A stretch of DNA of 64,000 bases from Daejeonella sp. (GTDB taxonomy: Bacteria > Bacteroidota > Bacteroidia > Sphingobacteriales > Sphingobacteriaceae), in NCBI RefSeq assembly GCF_017495225.1, contig NZ_JAFEIG010000017.1, forward strand, positions 1 to 64,000, given 5' to 3'. The notes under the pieces were generated by a model. The model saw only the letters and a list, made by a program, of their open reading frames with translations. It searched no databases and was not told the DNA's origin. Below, piece after piece: positions 16,030 through 25,256 of the stretch (positions are counted from its first letter, which is position 1; each line of letters opens with the position of its first letter). The translations under genes were made by a program, and so were the position numbers.

Positions 16030-17133
16030 CTATTGATTTAATACTGCCTCAGAAGGCTCAATTTGCCTAATTGATTCACGGTTTAAGGAGTAGTATATTT
16101 TGTACCAATTGACAAATTTTTTGATCCCTTCTTTGTAAGTAATTTTGGGTTCATAATTGAATTCTGTTTTGAGTTCAGAAATATCGGCCCAAGTTTCAGA
16201 TACATCCCCATCTTGCATAGGTAGGAATATTTTTTTTGCTTTTAATCCTAAATTTTTCTCAATTTCATCAATAAAATTGAGCAAATTAACTGAACTACCT
16301 CTACCGATATTAAAAATTTTGTATGGTGCTTTTGAAGTTGAAGGGTCAGGCACCAACTCATCCCAGTTTTGATTTCCTTTTGGAGGTTTAGCTAAAACTC
16401 TCACAATACCACCAACAATATCATCTATATAAGTAAAATCGCGTTTCATTTCCCCATTATTGAAAATATTGATTTCTTTTCCATCCAAAATGGCTTTAGT
16501 GAATAAAAAAAGAGCCATGTCTGGTCGGCCCCAGGGACCATAAACTGTAAAAAACCTTAACCCTGATGTTGGAAGATTAAATAAATGACTATAGGTATGT
16601 GCCATCAATTCATTACTTTTTTTAGAAGCTGCATATAAAGAAATGGGATGATCAACATTATCCTTAACAGAAAATGGCATCTTTTTATTAAGTCCATAAA
16701 CACTTGAAGAGCTAGCATAAACCAAATGCCCAACTTTCTCATGTCGGCAACATTCTAATACATTCAAGAAACCCGTAATATTTGAGTCGAGATAGGCATC
16801 AGGATTAATTAAACTATACCTTACTCCTGCTTGAGCAGCCAGATTACACACGGCATCGAATTTATACTTTTTGAATAGTTTTTTGAGATTCTCTTTATCG
16901 GTTAAGTCTAACTTGAGAAATTTAAAATTGACAAACTTTTCACTTAGCAGCTCAACACCATAATTAAAATTTGATTTATTAATTCCCAAAATAGCAAGTC
17001 GATCATATTTTAACTTCTTATCATAATAATCATTCAGGTTATCAATACCTATAATTTCATCTCCTTGCTTCAACAATTGTTTCACTAAATGGAAACCAAT
17101 AAAACCAGCACTGCCAGTAACTAATACTTTCAT
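16030..17133 (-). CDS. UDP-glucuronate 4-epimerase (LpsL/CapI type)
   Basis: A 367-residue short-chain dehydrogenase-type epimerase. It has the NAD loop TGSAGFIGFH at residues 7-16, the catalytic Tyr167-x3-Lys171 in SLYAASKKS, VYGPWGRPDMA, and QDGDVSETWAD near residue 315. That set is characteristic of enzymes interconverting UDP-GlcA and UDP-GalA. It would supply galacturonic acid for the polymer. It follows an asnB gene with a 60-nt gap and precedes the pectate lyase. A related HexNAc-uronate epimerase acting on the TviB product is an alternative. Confidence 0.87.
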   Translation of the reverse strand: MKVLVTGSAGFIGFHLVKQLLKQGDEIIGIDNLNDYYDKKLKYDRLAILGINKSNFNYGVELLSEKFVNFKFLKLDLTDKENLKKLFKKYKFDAVCNLAAQAGVRYSLINPDAYLDSNITGFLNVLECCRHEKVGHLVYASSSSVYGLNKKMPFSVKDNVDHPISLYAASKKSNELMAHTYSHLFNLPTSGLRFFTVYGPWGRPDMALFLFTKAILDGKEINIFNNGEMKRDFTYIDDIVGGIVRVLAKPPKGNQNWDELVPDPSTSKAPYKIFNIGRGSSVNLLNFIDEIEKNLGLKAKKIFLPMQDGDVSETWADISELKTEFNYEPKITYKEGIKKFVNWYKIYYSLNRESIRQIEPSEAVLNQ

Positions 17134-17193
17134 AATATATTTTTTAGAAATGTGACTATTTATTACATGCTCTAAAAAGAGCTATTGAATTAA

Positions 17194-19080
17194 TTAAACC
17201 TCAACAAAGGATGGCACTAATTCTTTTTTAGGGATGGTAGATTTAATAATATTTTTATGCCATACTTCCATGGCAAACACATCAAATAGGATTTTTGCTC
17301 TTTTCTCTTCAGATATTTGAATTCTTCGCTCCAATAAATCTAAAACGAATTTTTTCTTAATTATACTTGGATAAAGTGCATTTGATGATAATAGATAATC
17401 ATTTACTATCTCATAAAGTTGATTGTTAATCCAATTTTTTAGAGGTATTTCAAATCCCCGTTTAGGCTGCTTAACTAAAGTTTGTGGCAAATATTTTTTT
17501 GATAAATCTCTCAGTATTGATTTAGTCTTTAATCCATTAATTTTATACGAATCACTCAGACTTGGAGCAAATTCTAACAATTCTTTCGATAAAAAAGGAC
17601 TTCTACCTTCAAGAGAATGCGACATTGTGGCAATATCCATTTTTGGCAATAAGCCACTGAACAAAATGGTTTGAGAATCCATTAAAAGCATTTTTCTGAG
17701 TGGAGAAATATCCATTTGGTTGATTTTTCTTAAATCATAATCGATTTCATCCAAATTAGGTTGAATTAAAAATTGATCTTCAAAACCTACCATAATATCC
17801 GAAGTAGCTGAACTATAGGTCTTTAGAATACTATCATGAGCTGTAAACTTCAATAGTCTGTATGCATAATTATAGTTGCTTTGCTTTTCATGTGCTGTGG
17901 GTAAAATATTTGACAAAAATTTAGCTGAAGCTTGTGTTAAAATCCCTGAATTAAAAAAATCAAAGTGTTTAAAAGGAACATATCTTCTATAACCCGCAAA
18001 TAATTCGTCTGCACCATCGCCATTTAAAACTACATTAACATGTTTTTTTGCTTCTTTAGCCACATAATAACTAGGTATTGCCGAATTATCGCAATACGGT
18101 TCACCATAATTAATCAGAATATTTTCAATATCATTTTGAAGGTCAGAAAATGAAATATCTACTACCTGGTGCTGGGTTTTATATTTCTGTGCTACTTGGA
18201 GTGCTAGTGGCGACTCATCGTATGACCATTCCATTTTAACGGTAAAGGTTTTCAGATTGGGTTTATGGAGTGCCGCCATTGCGGTAATGATTCCACTATC
18301 AATCCCACCACTTAAGAATGAGCCTATTTCAAGATCGGAGCTATCGATTCGACGAGTAACAGCAATTTTAAGTCGTTTATCTAACTCATTAATAGCCTCA
18401 TTATAAGATAGTTTGCTTTTATTCTGATAATATGAATTGATATCAAACCATTTAACATATTCTTCCTCAGCAGTTTTGGTATTAATTTTCAAGTAATGGG
18501 CATTTTCGAGCTCCATAACTTGTTTGTAAGGTGTATCTTTTCGGTAGTGATATCCCAAATACAAGTAAGATGATAAGGAGGAATAGTCAACTTCCGGTTT
18601 AAAAATCTGATAAAGTATATTTAATTCAGATGAAAAAGCAGTCCCATTGCCATTATTATACAAATAAAGAGGCTTTTTACCAGCCCTATCGCGAGCTAAA
18701 TAAAGTTCGTTTCTAAATTGATCATAGAGTGCAAAAGCAAACATTCCATCCAATTTATCGAGCATTTTAATTCCCATTAACTCAAAAAGCATTAATAAGG
18801 TTTTGGTATCAGAATTTGATTCTGCATACAAACCATATTGCTTTCTAAGCTCCATGTGATTATAAATTTCACCGTTAAAAGCAATGCTTAGTCCATGGTG
18901 ATGCATGGGTTGCCTTCCGGTAATATTTAAATCTTGAATAGACAAGCGGGTATGATATAATTCCACATTATCATCAATTGACAAACCCTTAGCATTTGGT
19001 CCGCGATGATATAAACCCCCAAATATTTCGGAGGCGCGATCAGAAACCGCAATATTTAAAGTGCCAAAAATTCCACACAT
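17194..19080 (-). CDS. asnB: AsnB-type glutamine amidotransferase, copy 1
   Basis: A 628-residue asparagine-synthetase-family protein. Cys2 (MCGIFG) is the N-terminal glutaminase nucleophile, with RLSIQDL and AFNGEIYNH completing that domain. The synthetase domain has the PP-loop SFLSGGIDSG near residue 258 and LNGDGADELFAGYRRY near 350. In polysaccharide clusters such proteins (WbpS-like) are thought to amidate uronic acids rather than make asparagine. It lies between the UDP-GlcA epimerase and a glycosyltransferase, and a second copy is only about 1.2 kb away. The uronamide role is inferred from context. Confidence 0.88.
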   Translation of the reverse strand: MCGIFGTLNIAVSDRASEIFGGLYHRGPNAKGLSIDDNVELYHTRLSIQDLNITGRQPMHHHGLSIAFNGEIYNHMELRKQYGLYAESNSDTKTLLMLFELMGIKMLDKLDGMFAFALYDQFRNELYLARDRAGKKPLYLYNNGNGTAFSSELNILYQIFKPEVDYSSLSSYLYLGYHYRKDTPYKQVMELENAHYLKINTKTAEEEYVKWFDINSYYQNKSKLSYNEAINELDKRLKIAVTRRIDSSDLEIGSFLSGGIDSGIITAMAALHKPNLKTFTVKMEWSYDESPLALQVAQKYKTQHQVVDISFSDLQNDIENILINYGEPYCDNSAIPSYYVAKEAKKHVNVVLNGDGADELFAGYRRYVPFKHFDFFNSGILTQASAKFLSNILPTAHEKQSNYNYAYRLLKFTAHDSILKTYSSATSDIMVGFEDQFLIQPNLDEIDYDLRKINQMDISPLRKMLLMDSQTILFSGLLPKMDIATMSHSLEGRSPFLSKELLEFAPSLSDSYKINGLKTKSILRDLSKKYLPQTLVKQPKRGFEIPLKNWINNQLYEIVNDYLLSSNALYPSIIKKKFVLDLLERRIQISEEKRAKILFDVFAMEVWHKNIIKSTIPKKELVPSFVEV

Positions 19081-19134
19081 TGATTTTTATTTTAAAAAAT
19101 GATTAGCATTAATTTGAGCTTGTAGCTCAAGAGT

Positions 19135-20229
19135 TTACTTACTGAGAATAAGCGCTCTATCGTTTGAATACTGATCAATAAGGTTCAGCCAGTCGTTCAA
19201 AACATTTTTTTCTGCGAAGTTATTTTCGATGTAGGATCTTCCAAGAATTCCTAAATTAAGTCTTTGAGTAGCCGATAGATTCATCATTTCAAGCATTCTC
19301 TTAGCTAATTCATGCTCATCCGAACATTTAAATAAGAAGCCACATTTCGACTCATTTACTATTTCAACATTACAATCAATATCGCTCACCACCACTGGTT
19401 TGGCATAAGCCATTGCTTCTAGAAGTGCATTAGGCATACCTTCCGAAAATGAAGAAAGAACAAAGGCGTCGGCAGATTGAAGATATTGGGAAACATTTTG
19501 TTTAAAGCCTAAAACATTCACGTGCGACTCGATATTTAGGCTTTTTATATATTCTAAGGGACTATTTTTTTCGGTGTATTCGCCGATGATATCCACTCTA
19601 AAATTTAAATCTTTAATCAAGTGAATAGCTTTGAACAAGGTATTATAATCCTTATTCCATCTAAAATGAGCAAGACAAACCCAGATAAACGGCTCATTTT
19701 CAGTCTTTTTAACTTGGTAATCTTGTATTTCAGGAATACTAATACCATTGTTAATCACGAGTCCATTTTTATCTGCAAACAGTTTTTTTTCAAAATTTAA
19801 TTTAGATGCCTTTGAATTATAAACAAGCACATCATCTAAGCCATTCGACAATAAATAGGGTAAAAACCATTTTTGAGGAAGTACTCCAATTCGAACAGAG
19901 GATATCAATTTATACTTAAATATCAATTTATATATGCGAGCAAAAATGATGGCAATAAACATGAATGCAATAAGCACATCTGGTTTAAAAGCCTTGATTT
20001 TAGCATAAATTAATTGGAGATTTTTAATTGGATTTTTACTCCAATCTTGAATGAAAAGTACGGGAATACCCTCCTTTTCATAATCAATCTCAAATTCATT
20101 GATTGGTTTTAAAGAAATAATACAAATTTCGAAGTTGAGGGATTTCAAGAAAAGAGCTAACTTAATCAGTTGAGTTTCTGCTCCACCTTTTGACATAGAC
20201 GAAGTCATAAATAATACCTTCCTATTCAT
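19135..20229 (-). CDS. GT4 family glycosyltransferase
   Basis: A 364-residue GT-B glycosyltransferase. It starts with KVLFMTSSMSKGGAETQLIKL, the glycine-rich acceptor-side loop. The donor domain shows WVCLAHFRWNKDYNTLFKAI near residue 190 and EGMPNALLEAMAYAKP near 270. It lies between the two asnB genes, probably transferring a uronic-acid-type sugar, though the donor cannot be read from sequence. The gaps to its neighbours are 54 and 28 nt, so it belongs to one operon. Confidence 0.88.
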   Translation of the reverse strand: MNRKVLFMTSSMSKGGAETQLIKLALFLKSLNFEICIISLKPINEFEIDYEKEGIPVLFIQDWSKNPIKNLQLIYAKIKAFKPDVLIAFMFIAIIFARIYKLIFKYKLISSVRIGVLPQKWFLPYLLSNGLDDVLVYNSKASKLNFEKKLFADKNGLVINNGISIPEIQDYQVKKTENEPFIWVCLAHFRWNKDYNTLFKAIHLIKDLNFRVDIIGEYTEKNSPLEYIKSLNIESHVNVLGFKQNVSQYLQSADAFVLSSFSEGMPNALLEAMAYAKPVVVSDIDCNVEIVNESKCGFLFKCSDEHELAKRMLEMMNLSATQRLNLGILGRSYIENNFAEKNVLNDWLNLIDQYSNDRALILSK

Positions 20230-20257
20230 TGATATTTTAAAATATGGCTTTAAAAAA

Positions 20258-22111
20258 TTAGATTGATGGAATTAAAGGGGATTTAGGCATTGGAATCCCC
20301 TCATTTTGCTTTTTCAACCACTGTGAAAGCACCAATAGCTTCCATATTTGGGGATAACGGTTCCACTTTCCACTCATGTGTTCTTGAATAATTTCTTGAG
20401 TTCTGGGAACATTAATACCTGGAATTTTTTGAAGTTCAGAATAAGAAAGATTATCTAAAACATATTCCTTGAGTTCGGATTTAAACCAATCTCTAAATGG
20501 CATTGTAAAGCCAGATTTGGGCCTATTAAACATTGCTGGAGGCAGGTATTGATATAAAACATCCTTCAATATTCTTTTTTGATTACCCATTGAGAACTTA
20601 AAATTGGTGTTCAGGCTACGAGAGAATTCAATAATTCTATAATCCATTAGTGGGGCTCTTGCTTCAAGTGAGAATGCCATGGAGGCTCTATCCACTTTAG
20701 TATTGATATCCCCATTTAAATAGGTTTTAATATCATAGTCAGAAACCTTCTCTAGGATCGATTTATGAGGATTTTTAAAAATATCCGTATATTTGTAATT
20801 CATTCCTTTGTCAGAATCAAGAATCCAGGAGTTTTCCAATCCGCCAAACATTTTAATATATAGGCTTTCGATATCTGGAATTGATATCCCAATAGCGATT
20901 AGTTTCAAAATATAATTTGGCGAAAAACCGATTAACTTTGCCATTAAATTCCTGACTATCAAAGGCATAGAAAACAGAGTTTCCATTGTTTTTATTCGCT
21001 TATAACGGGTGTATCCAATAAAGGCTTCATCCCCACCATCACCACTGAGAGCTACTGTAACAAGTTTTCTAGTGTATTTACTTAAAAGCATGGTAGGAAT
21101 TGCACTTGGATCGGCAAAAGGCTCATCGTAATAATTAGAGAAATTAGAAATTAAATCAAGGCCTTCGTGATAATTACATTCAATAGTATGATGCTCTGTT
21201 CCTAAATGCTCCGCCACCATTTTGGCATATTTACTCTCATCAAAACCCTTTTCATTAAATTGAATTGAAAAGGTTTTTAGATGACTAACTTTTTGGGAGG
21301 CGATGGCTGCAATTAATGAAGAATCAATTCCGCCCGACAAGAATACTCCTAAAGGAACATCAGCATTCATCCTAATGCCAACAGAATCATGAATTAGTTC
21401 ATTTAAAATAAATTTAGCATCCTGATAAGAGCCATTAAATTTATTCTGCCTATCATAGTCCAAGTCCCAATATTTTTTAATGTTCAATACACCAGAGCTC
21501 AAGTTATAAATAAAGCTATGCCCAGCAGGAAGCTTTTTTACTTCTTGCCAAATGGAACTCGGATCAGGAATATAACCCCAGATAAAATACTCATTTACAG
21601 CCTGTTGATCGAGAGTGAACTTTCTTGCGATTTTTAATTGGGAAGGCTGACTAGCAAACTCAAATGATTGCCCATTATGGCAATAATAAAAAGGTTTTTT
21701 ACCTAGACGATCTCTTGCTCCGAAAAGTATTTTCTTTTTTTCATCATAAATAACAAAGGCAAACATCCCATTAAATTGGAGCACACAATCTTCGCCAAAG
21801 GCTAAGTAGGCGGCACAAATAACTTCGGTATCTGAACTTGTGCTGAATTTATAACCTTCCTTTTCTAAGCGTGCTTTTAATGGGCGATAATTATATATTT
21901 CACCATTAAAAACAATACGTAGGTGCAAATAAGAGAATGGCTGATTTGAGCGATGATCCAAATCAATGATAGCCAAGCGATTATGCCCCAAAACAACATC
22001 TGGAGTATGAATAAACTGCGAATAATCCGGTCCACGGAAATTAATAACAGCCAGTTTTTGGCTAATTACATCATCGCTAAAATTAATCGTAGAACCGTAT
22101 ATCCCACACAT
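20258..22111 (-). CDS. asnB: AsnB-type glutamine amidotransferase, copy 2
   Basis: A 617-residue asparagine-synthetase-family protein with the glutaminase nucleophile Cys2 (MCGIYG), NRLAIIDL and VFNGEIYNY. Its PP-loop is VFLSGGIDSSL near residue 258, followed by LSGDGGDEAFIGYTRY. It is only moderately similar to the copy at 17194 in the segments compared, so it looks like an older paralogue, not a recent duplicate. Both retain catalytic motifs. Two amidotransferases suggest two amidated sugars or two acceptor specificities in the polymer; one making free asparagine cannot be excluded. Confidence 0.88.
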   Translation of the reverse strand: MCGIYGSTINFSDDVISQKLAVINFRGPDYSQFIHTPDVVLGHNRLAIIDLDHRSNQPFSYLHLRIVFNGEIYNYRPLKARLEKEGYKFSTSSDTEVICAAYLAFGEDCVLQFNGMFAFVIYDEKKKILFGARDRLGKKPFYYCHNGQSFEFASQPSQLKIARKFTLDQQAVNEYFIWGYIPDPSSIWQEVKKLPAGHSFIYNLSSGVLNIKKYWDLDYDRQNKFNGSYQDAKFILNELIHDSVGIRMNADVPLGVFLSGGIDSSLIAAIASQKVSHLKTFSIQFNEKGFDESKYAKMVAEHLGTEHHTIECNYHEGLDLISNFSNYYDEPFADPSAIPTMLLSKYTRKLVTVALSGDGGDEAFIGYTRYKRIKTMETLFSMPLIVRNLMAKLIGFSPNYILKLIAIGISIPDIESLYIKMFGGLENSWILDSDKGMNYKYTDIFKNPHKSILEKVSDYDIKTYLNGDINTKVDRASMAFSLEARAPLMDYRIIEFSRSLNTNFKFSMGNQKRILKDVLYQYLPPAMFNRPKSGFTMPFRDWFKSELKEYVLDNLSYSELQKIPGINVPRTQEIIQEHMSGKWNRYPQIWKLLVLSQWLKKQNEGIPMPKSPLIPSI

Positions 22112-22150
22112 ATAGAAAAAATTAAATTGAAATTTGAGAAGATTTGAAGC

Positions 22151-23203
22151 TTATGAGATGAGTGCTTCGTATTGTTTAACTACTTTATGAATACCAAATC
22201 TGTTTTCTACATCTGCCTTTATCGCATGGTGATCCCATTTTTGATTAGACGCTTTAACAATCCTATAATGAAAATCATTCAAGTCATTTTGACGAATGAT
22301 ATAACCATTAAAACCAGATTTCAACATGGCATTTATTCCGCCTACTTCAAAAGCAATCACGGGCACACCAACTTCTAGGGCTTCTAAAACTACATTGGGG
22401 AAACCTTCTGTTAAAGATGGAAGAGCTAAAAGATCATGAGAAGCTATTAATTCAGGGATTTCGCGTACTATTCCGACTAATTTAACACGTTCGTGTAGGT
22501 TAAGATCATGAATTAGCTGTATAATCTTAGCTTTCATAGGACCCTCACCTGCAATTGTAAGTACATACTCTGGTGGAAGACGATTTAAGATATGAAGAAA
22601 CCGAATAATCCCCTTTTCTATTGCCAAACGGGCAATAATTAGAATCTTTTTGTATTGACTTGAGTTAGTATGCTTAATAATTTGAGTTTTTAAAATCGGA
22701 TTGGGAATAACCCTCAATTTACGCTTAGCAATATGGTAATGACCAGATAATGATTGTTTAATTTCTTCAGATTGACAAATAGCAATATCAAATCTATTAT
22801 AAGTAAAGCTCATGAATTTATCCCAAAATTTCTCTTTGAAACCACCCAATTCATTCATGATATTCATCACATTCGACTCACGTCCAATTAATTTGGGAAT
22901 GGTGACAAACATGGAAATAATGGCCAAAAGTGTGTTTATATGCCCACCAGTTGTAAATACAGCATAAGGTTTTTCATTTTTTATTAAACGGATAATTTTA
23001 AAAATTGCTGTTGATGCTCTTGGCGAATTAAGGTCAATGATTTTAACACCTTTTAAATTAGGAGAGTAAAAAACTTCAGTTAAATCTAAAACCAATAAAT
23101 AAACTTCAAATTTTGATTGATCAAAATATTTGGACAATGTCCAAAAGACCTTTTCGGAGCCCCCAGCCCTTAAATGGCTGACAATAAAAAAAACTTTTTT
23201 CAT
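22151..23203 (-). CDS. GT4 family glycosyltransferase
   Basis: A 350-residue GT-B enzyme. It begins KKVFFIVSHLRAGGSEKVFWTLSKY and has IIARLAIEKGIIRFLHILNRL near residue 188 and EGFPNVVLEALEVGVP near 268. The early GGSE motif resembles capsular galactosyl- or GalNAc-transferases of the CapM/PglA group. It is embedded between asnB and a GT2 gene with short gaps (39 and 21 nt). The specific linkage is unknown. Confidence 0.88.
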   Translation of the reverse strand: MKKVFFIVSHLRAGGSEKVFWTLSKYFDQSKFEVYLLVLDLTEVFYSPNLKGVKIIDLNSPRASTAIFKIIRLIKNEKPYAVFTTGGHINTLLAIISMFVTIPKLIGRESNVMNIMNELGGFKEKFWDKFMSFTYNRFDIAICQSEEIKQSLSGHYHIAKRKLRVIPNPILKTQIIKHTNSSQYKKILIIARLAIEKGIIRFLHILNRLPPEYVLTIAGEGPMKAKIIQLIHDLNLHERVKLVGIVREIPELIASHDLLALPSLTEGFPNVVLEALEVGVPVIAFEVGGINAMLKSGFNGYIIRQNDLNDFHYRIVKASNQKWDHHAIKADVENRFGIHKVVKQYEALIS

Positions 23204-23224
23204 ATTGCAATAAAGAATTGAAAC

Positions 23225-24013
23225 TTATAATTCTTCATTTTGAGGAAGAAAAAAGGCAATTACTTGATAAGAAAACAGTTTTATTCTCACTTTCAAGTAT
23301 TCTAGATAATTGTGTTTTTTAAGATCTGAGGCAAACTCATCTAGATATAGTTGATAACCATCTCTCATTTTAACCGCGTTTTTTAGTCCGTTAAAACGAT
23401 TTGAAAGTCGGTCATCACCCTCCTCATCATATAATCTAATGGCTTCATGATCAAAAAACAATTTGGCTCCATTTTTTGAGAGATTTAGCCAGGTAATACT
23501 TTCGTATCCACGTAAATTACGCAGGAGATTATTTTTCAAAATCGAGGTGCGTATTACTGGTAAATATTCGCCAACCGATGTTTTTAACAAGTCCAAATAG
23601 GATTTTGGTCCATAAAAATTTGGATTATATAATAAATTACCTTCGTTCAAAGTCATACTACCACAAAAAAACAGATCATAATTTTTATTAAGCACCAAAT
23701 TTTTAAGATGAGCCAGAGCACCATCCTTTAGAAGATCATCCGAGTCTAATAAAACTGAATATTGATTTTTAGCATGTAATATTCCAGTATTTTTAGCTTG
23801 CGCTACACCAGCATTTTCATCATGCTTAATCAATTTAATTTGATCGTGTTTTAAATAATTTTGAAGTGAACTTTCGGTATCATCGGTAGAACCATCATCA
23901 ACAACGATAATTTCTGAACAATCAGACCAATTTTTCTGAATTAAAATACTATTTATAGCCCTTCTAACCTTTTCTGATCGGTTATAGGTTGGAATTACGA
24001 ATGAGAATAACAT
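23225..24013 (-). CDS. GT2 family glycosyltransferase
   Basis: A 262-residue GT-A glycosyltransferase. The domain starts FVIPTYNRSEKVRRAINSIL, with VVDDGSTDDTESS for nucleotide binding and LLDSDDLL as the DxD metal site near residue 92. The C-terminal part is short and lacks membrane helices. It follows the polymerase gene after 2 nt, so the two are tightly coupled. Inverting transfer of a hexose or amino sugar is likely; the substrate is unknown. Confidence 0.88.
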   Translation of the reverse strand: MLFSFVIPTYNRSEKVRRAINSILIQKNWSDCSEIIVVDDGSTDDTESSLQNYLKHDQIKLIKHDENAGVAQAKNTGILHAKNQYSVLLDSDDLLKDGALAHLKNLVLNKNYDLFFCGSMTLNEGNLLYNPNFYGPKSYLDLLKTSVGEYLPVIRTSILKNNLLRNLRGYESITWLNLSKNGAKLFFDHEAIRLYDEEGDDRLSNRFNGLKNAVKMRDGYQLYLDEFASDLKKHNYLEYLKVRIKLFSYQVIAFFLPQNEEL

Positions 24014-24015
24014 GA

Positions 24016-25224
24016 TTACCGATTATAAATTAAAGCTGGACTGAGCTCAGTTGAAGGCTTAAGCTTATTAAAATGAAGAATACTAAAATATAGGAATAAG
24101 GTAGGCCCATCGGCACTTAAAAGCCAAGCATTATGTGCTGAAGCATTTATTGAAACAGCGATAAAGGAAAAACACAAACATAACAGCAAAGCATTTTCCT
24201 TCTTTCTAATCTCTTTAAGAGCAGGATAAGCAATTCGAAAAACTCCACCATAAATAAAGAGCAAAAATCCTAGGCTTAGAAAGGGACCCAAATAAGTCAT
24301 AAACATTAAATAGGCATTGTGAGATGTAATTCCACTCGAAAACACTTGATTTCTATAGATTACATCCCCCCAAGTTTTACCATAAAATACAAGTCCGAAG
24401 GGGTATTCAGAGTATATTCTTAAATTTTCAGCAGTAAGCAATGAGCGATTATGCTCGGGATCGTTATTGATGTTTTTTGCTACAATATTATCTCTACTAT
24501 TGACATCGTTTTTCAAGACTAAATTGTAAAATGCAAGGCTAAAAATCACTGCGATGGTAATTAATATAACAGCTTTGAAACGATATGCAAGAATCAGAAA
24601 CAATGAAATTGAAAAGGCAAAAGTGACAAAAACGGAGCGCTGCATACCTAAATAAATAAGCACTAAGCATGTTAAAAAGGCCAATAATCTTATAAAAAGC
24701 GGCTTTTGAAATAAAAAAGTATAGATTAATAAAAAAGGTGTGAAGGCTGCTAGTTGGTATCCAAATGTAAATTGGGTGGTTGAAATACCTGCGGGACTTT
24801 GTAAAATAACATCATCTACAAGTTGCGCCCTGAGTCCATCTATCCCCACAAAATAATTATTTAACACTAAGACTAAAGCTGAAACACCCAACAAAATAAA
24901 AAAGATGAAGACAGATAAATTATACCTAGCGGTATTTGACCCGATGAAATAATTAAAGAAAAACAAACAAAGTATAAAATTTAACAAAGTGGCAAAAAAT
25001 GAAGGATAATCACCAATTCCAATAACATAATAACTAATCAGAGCTAGGGTAAAAGCGATTAATTCCTTTGAATAAACCAATTCTTTGCCACCTTCTCTAA
25101 AAAGCAATATCAAAGGAAAACCAAAAAGAAATGGAGCTGGGAGCCTGAATGATTCGGTCATAAAAATTCCAAAAGCGAGTGCATAGAGGTATAAAACCAT
25201 TAACACAATAACAAATAGTCTCAT
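24016..25224 (-). CDS. wzy: O-antigen polymerase-like membrane protein (Wzy)
   Basis: A 402-residue integral membrane protein with about ten or eleven hydrophobic segments and one larger extracytoplasmic loop around residues 235-290 (NDPEHNRSLLTAENLRIYSEYPFG region). This is the layout of Wzy polymerases and WaaL-type ligases. TSHNAYLMFMTYLGPF near residue 295 resembles the conserved HN motif of that family. As the only such protein in a cluster with Wzx, Wza and Wzc homologues, it most likely polymerises repeat units in the periplasm. Sequence similarity in this family is always weak, so the call rests largely on topology and context. Confidence 0.78.
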   Translation of the reverse strand: MRLFVIVLMVLYLYALAFGIFMTESFRLPAPFLFGFPLILLFREGGKELVYSKELIAFTLALISYYVIGIGDYPSFFATLLNFILCLFFFNYFIGSNTARYNLSVFIFFILLGVSALVLVLNNYFVGIDGLRAQLVDDVILQSPAGISTTQFTFGYQLAAFTPFLLIYTFLFQKPLFIRLLAFLTCLVLIYLGMQRSVFVTFAFSISLFLILAYRFKAVILITIAVIFSLAFYNLVLKNDVNSRDNIVAKNINNDPEHNRSLLTAENLRIYSEYPFGLVFYGKTWGDVIYRNQVFSSGITSHNAYLMFMTYLGPFLSLGFLLFIYGGVFRIAYPALKEIRKKENALLLCLCFSFIAVSINASAHNAWLLSADGPTLFLYFSILHFNKLKPSTELSPALIYNR

Positions 25225-25256
25225 AAGAATAGTTTAAAGAAAAAATTAAAAATTTA

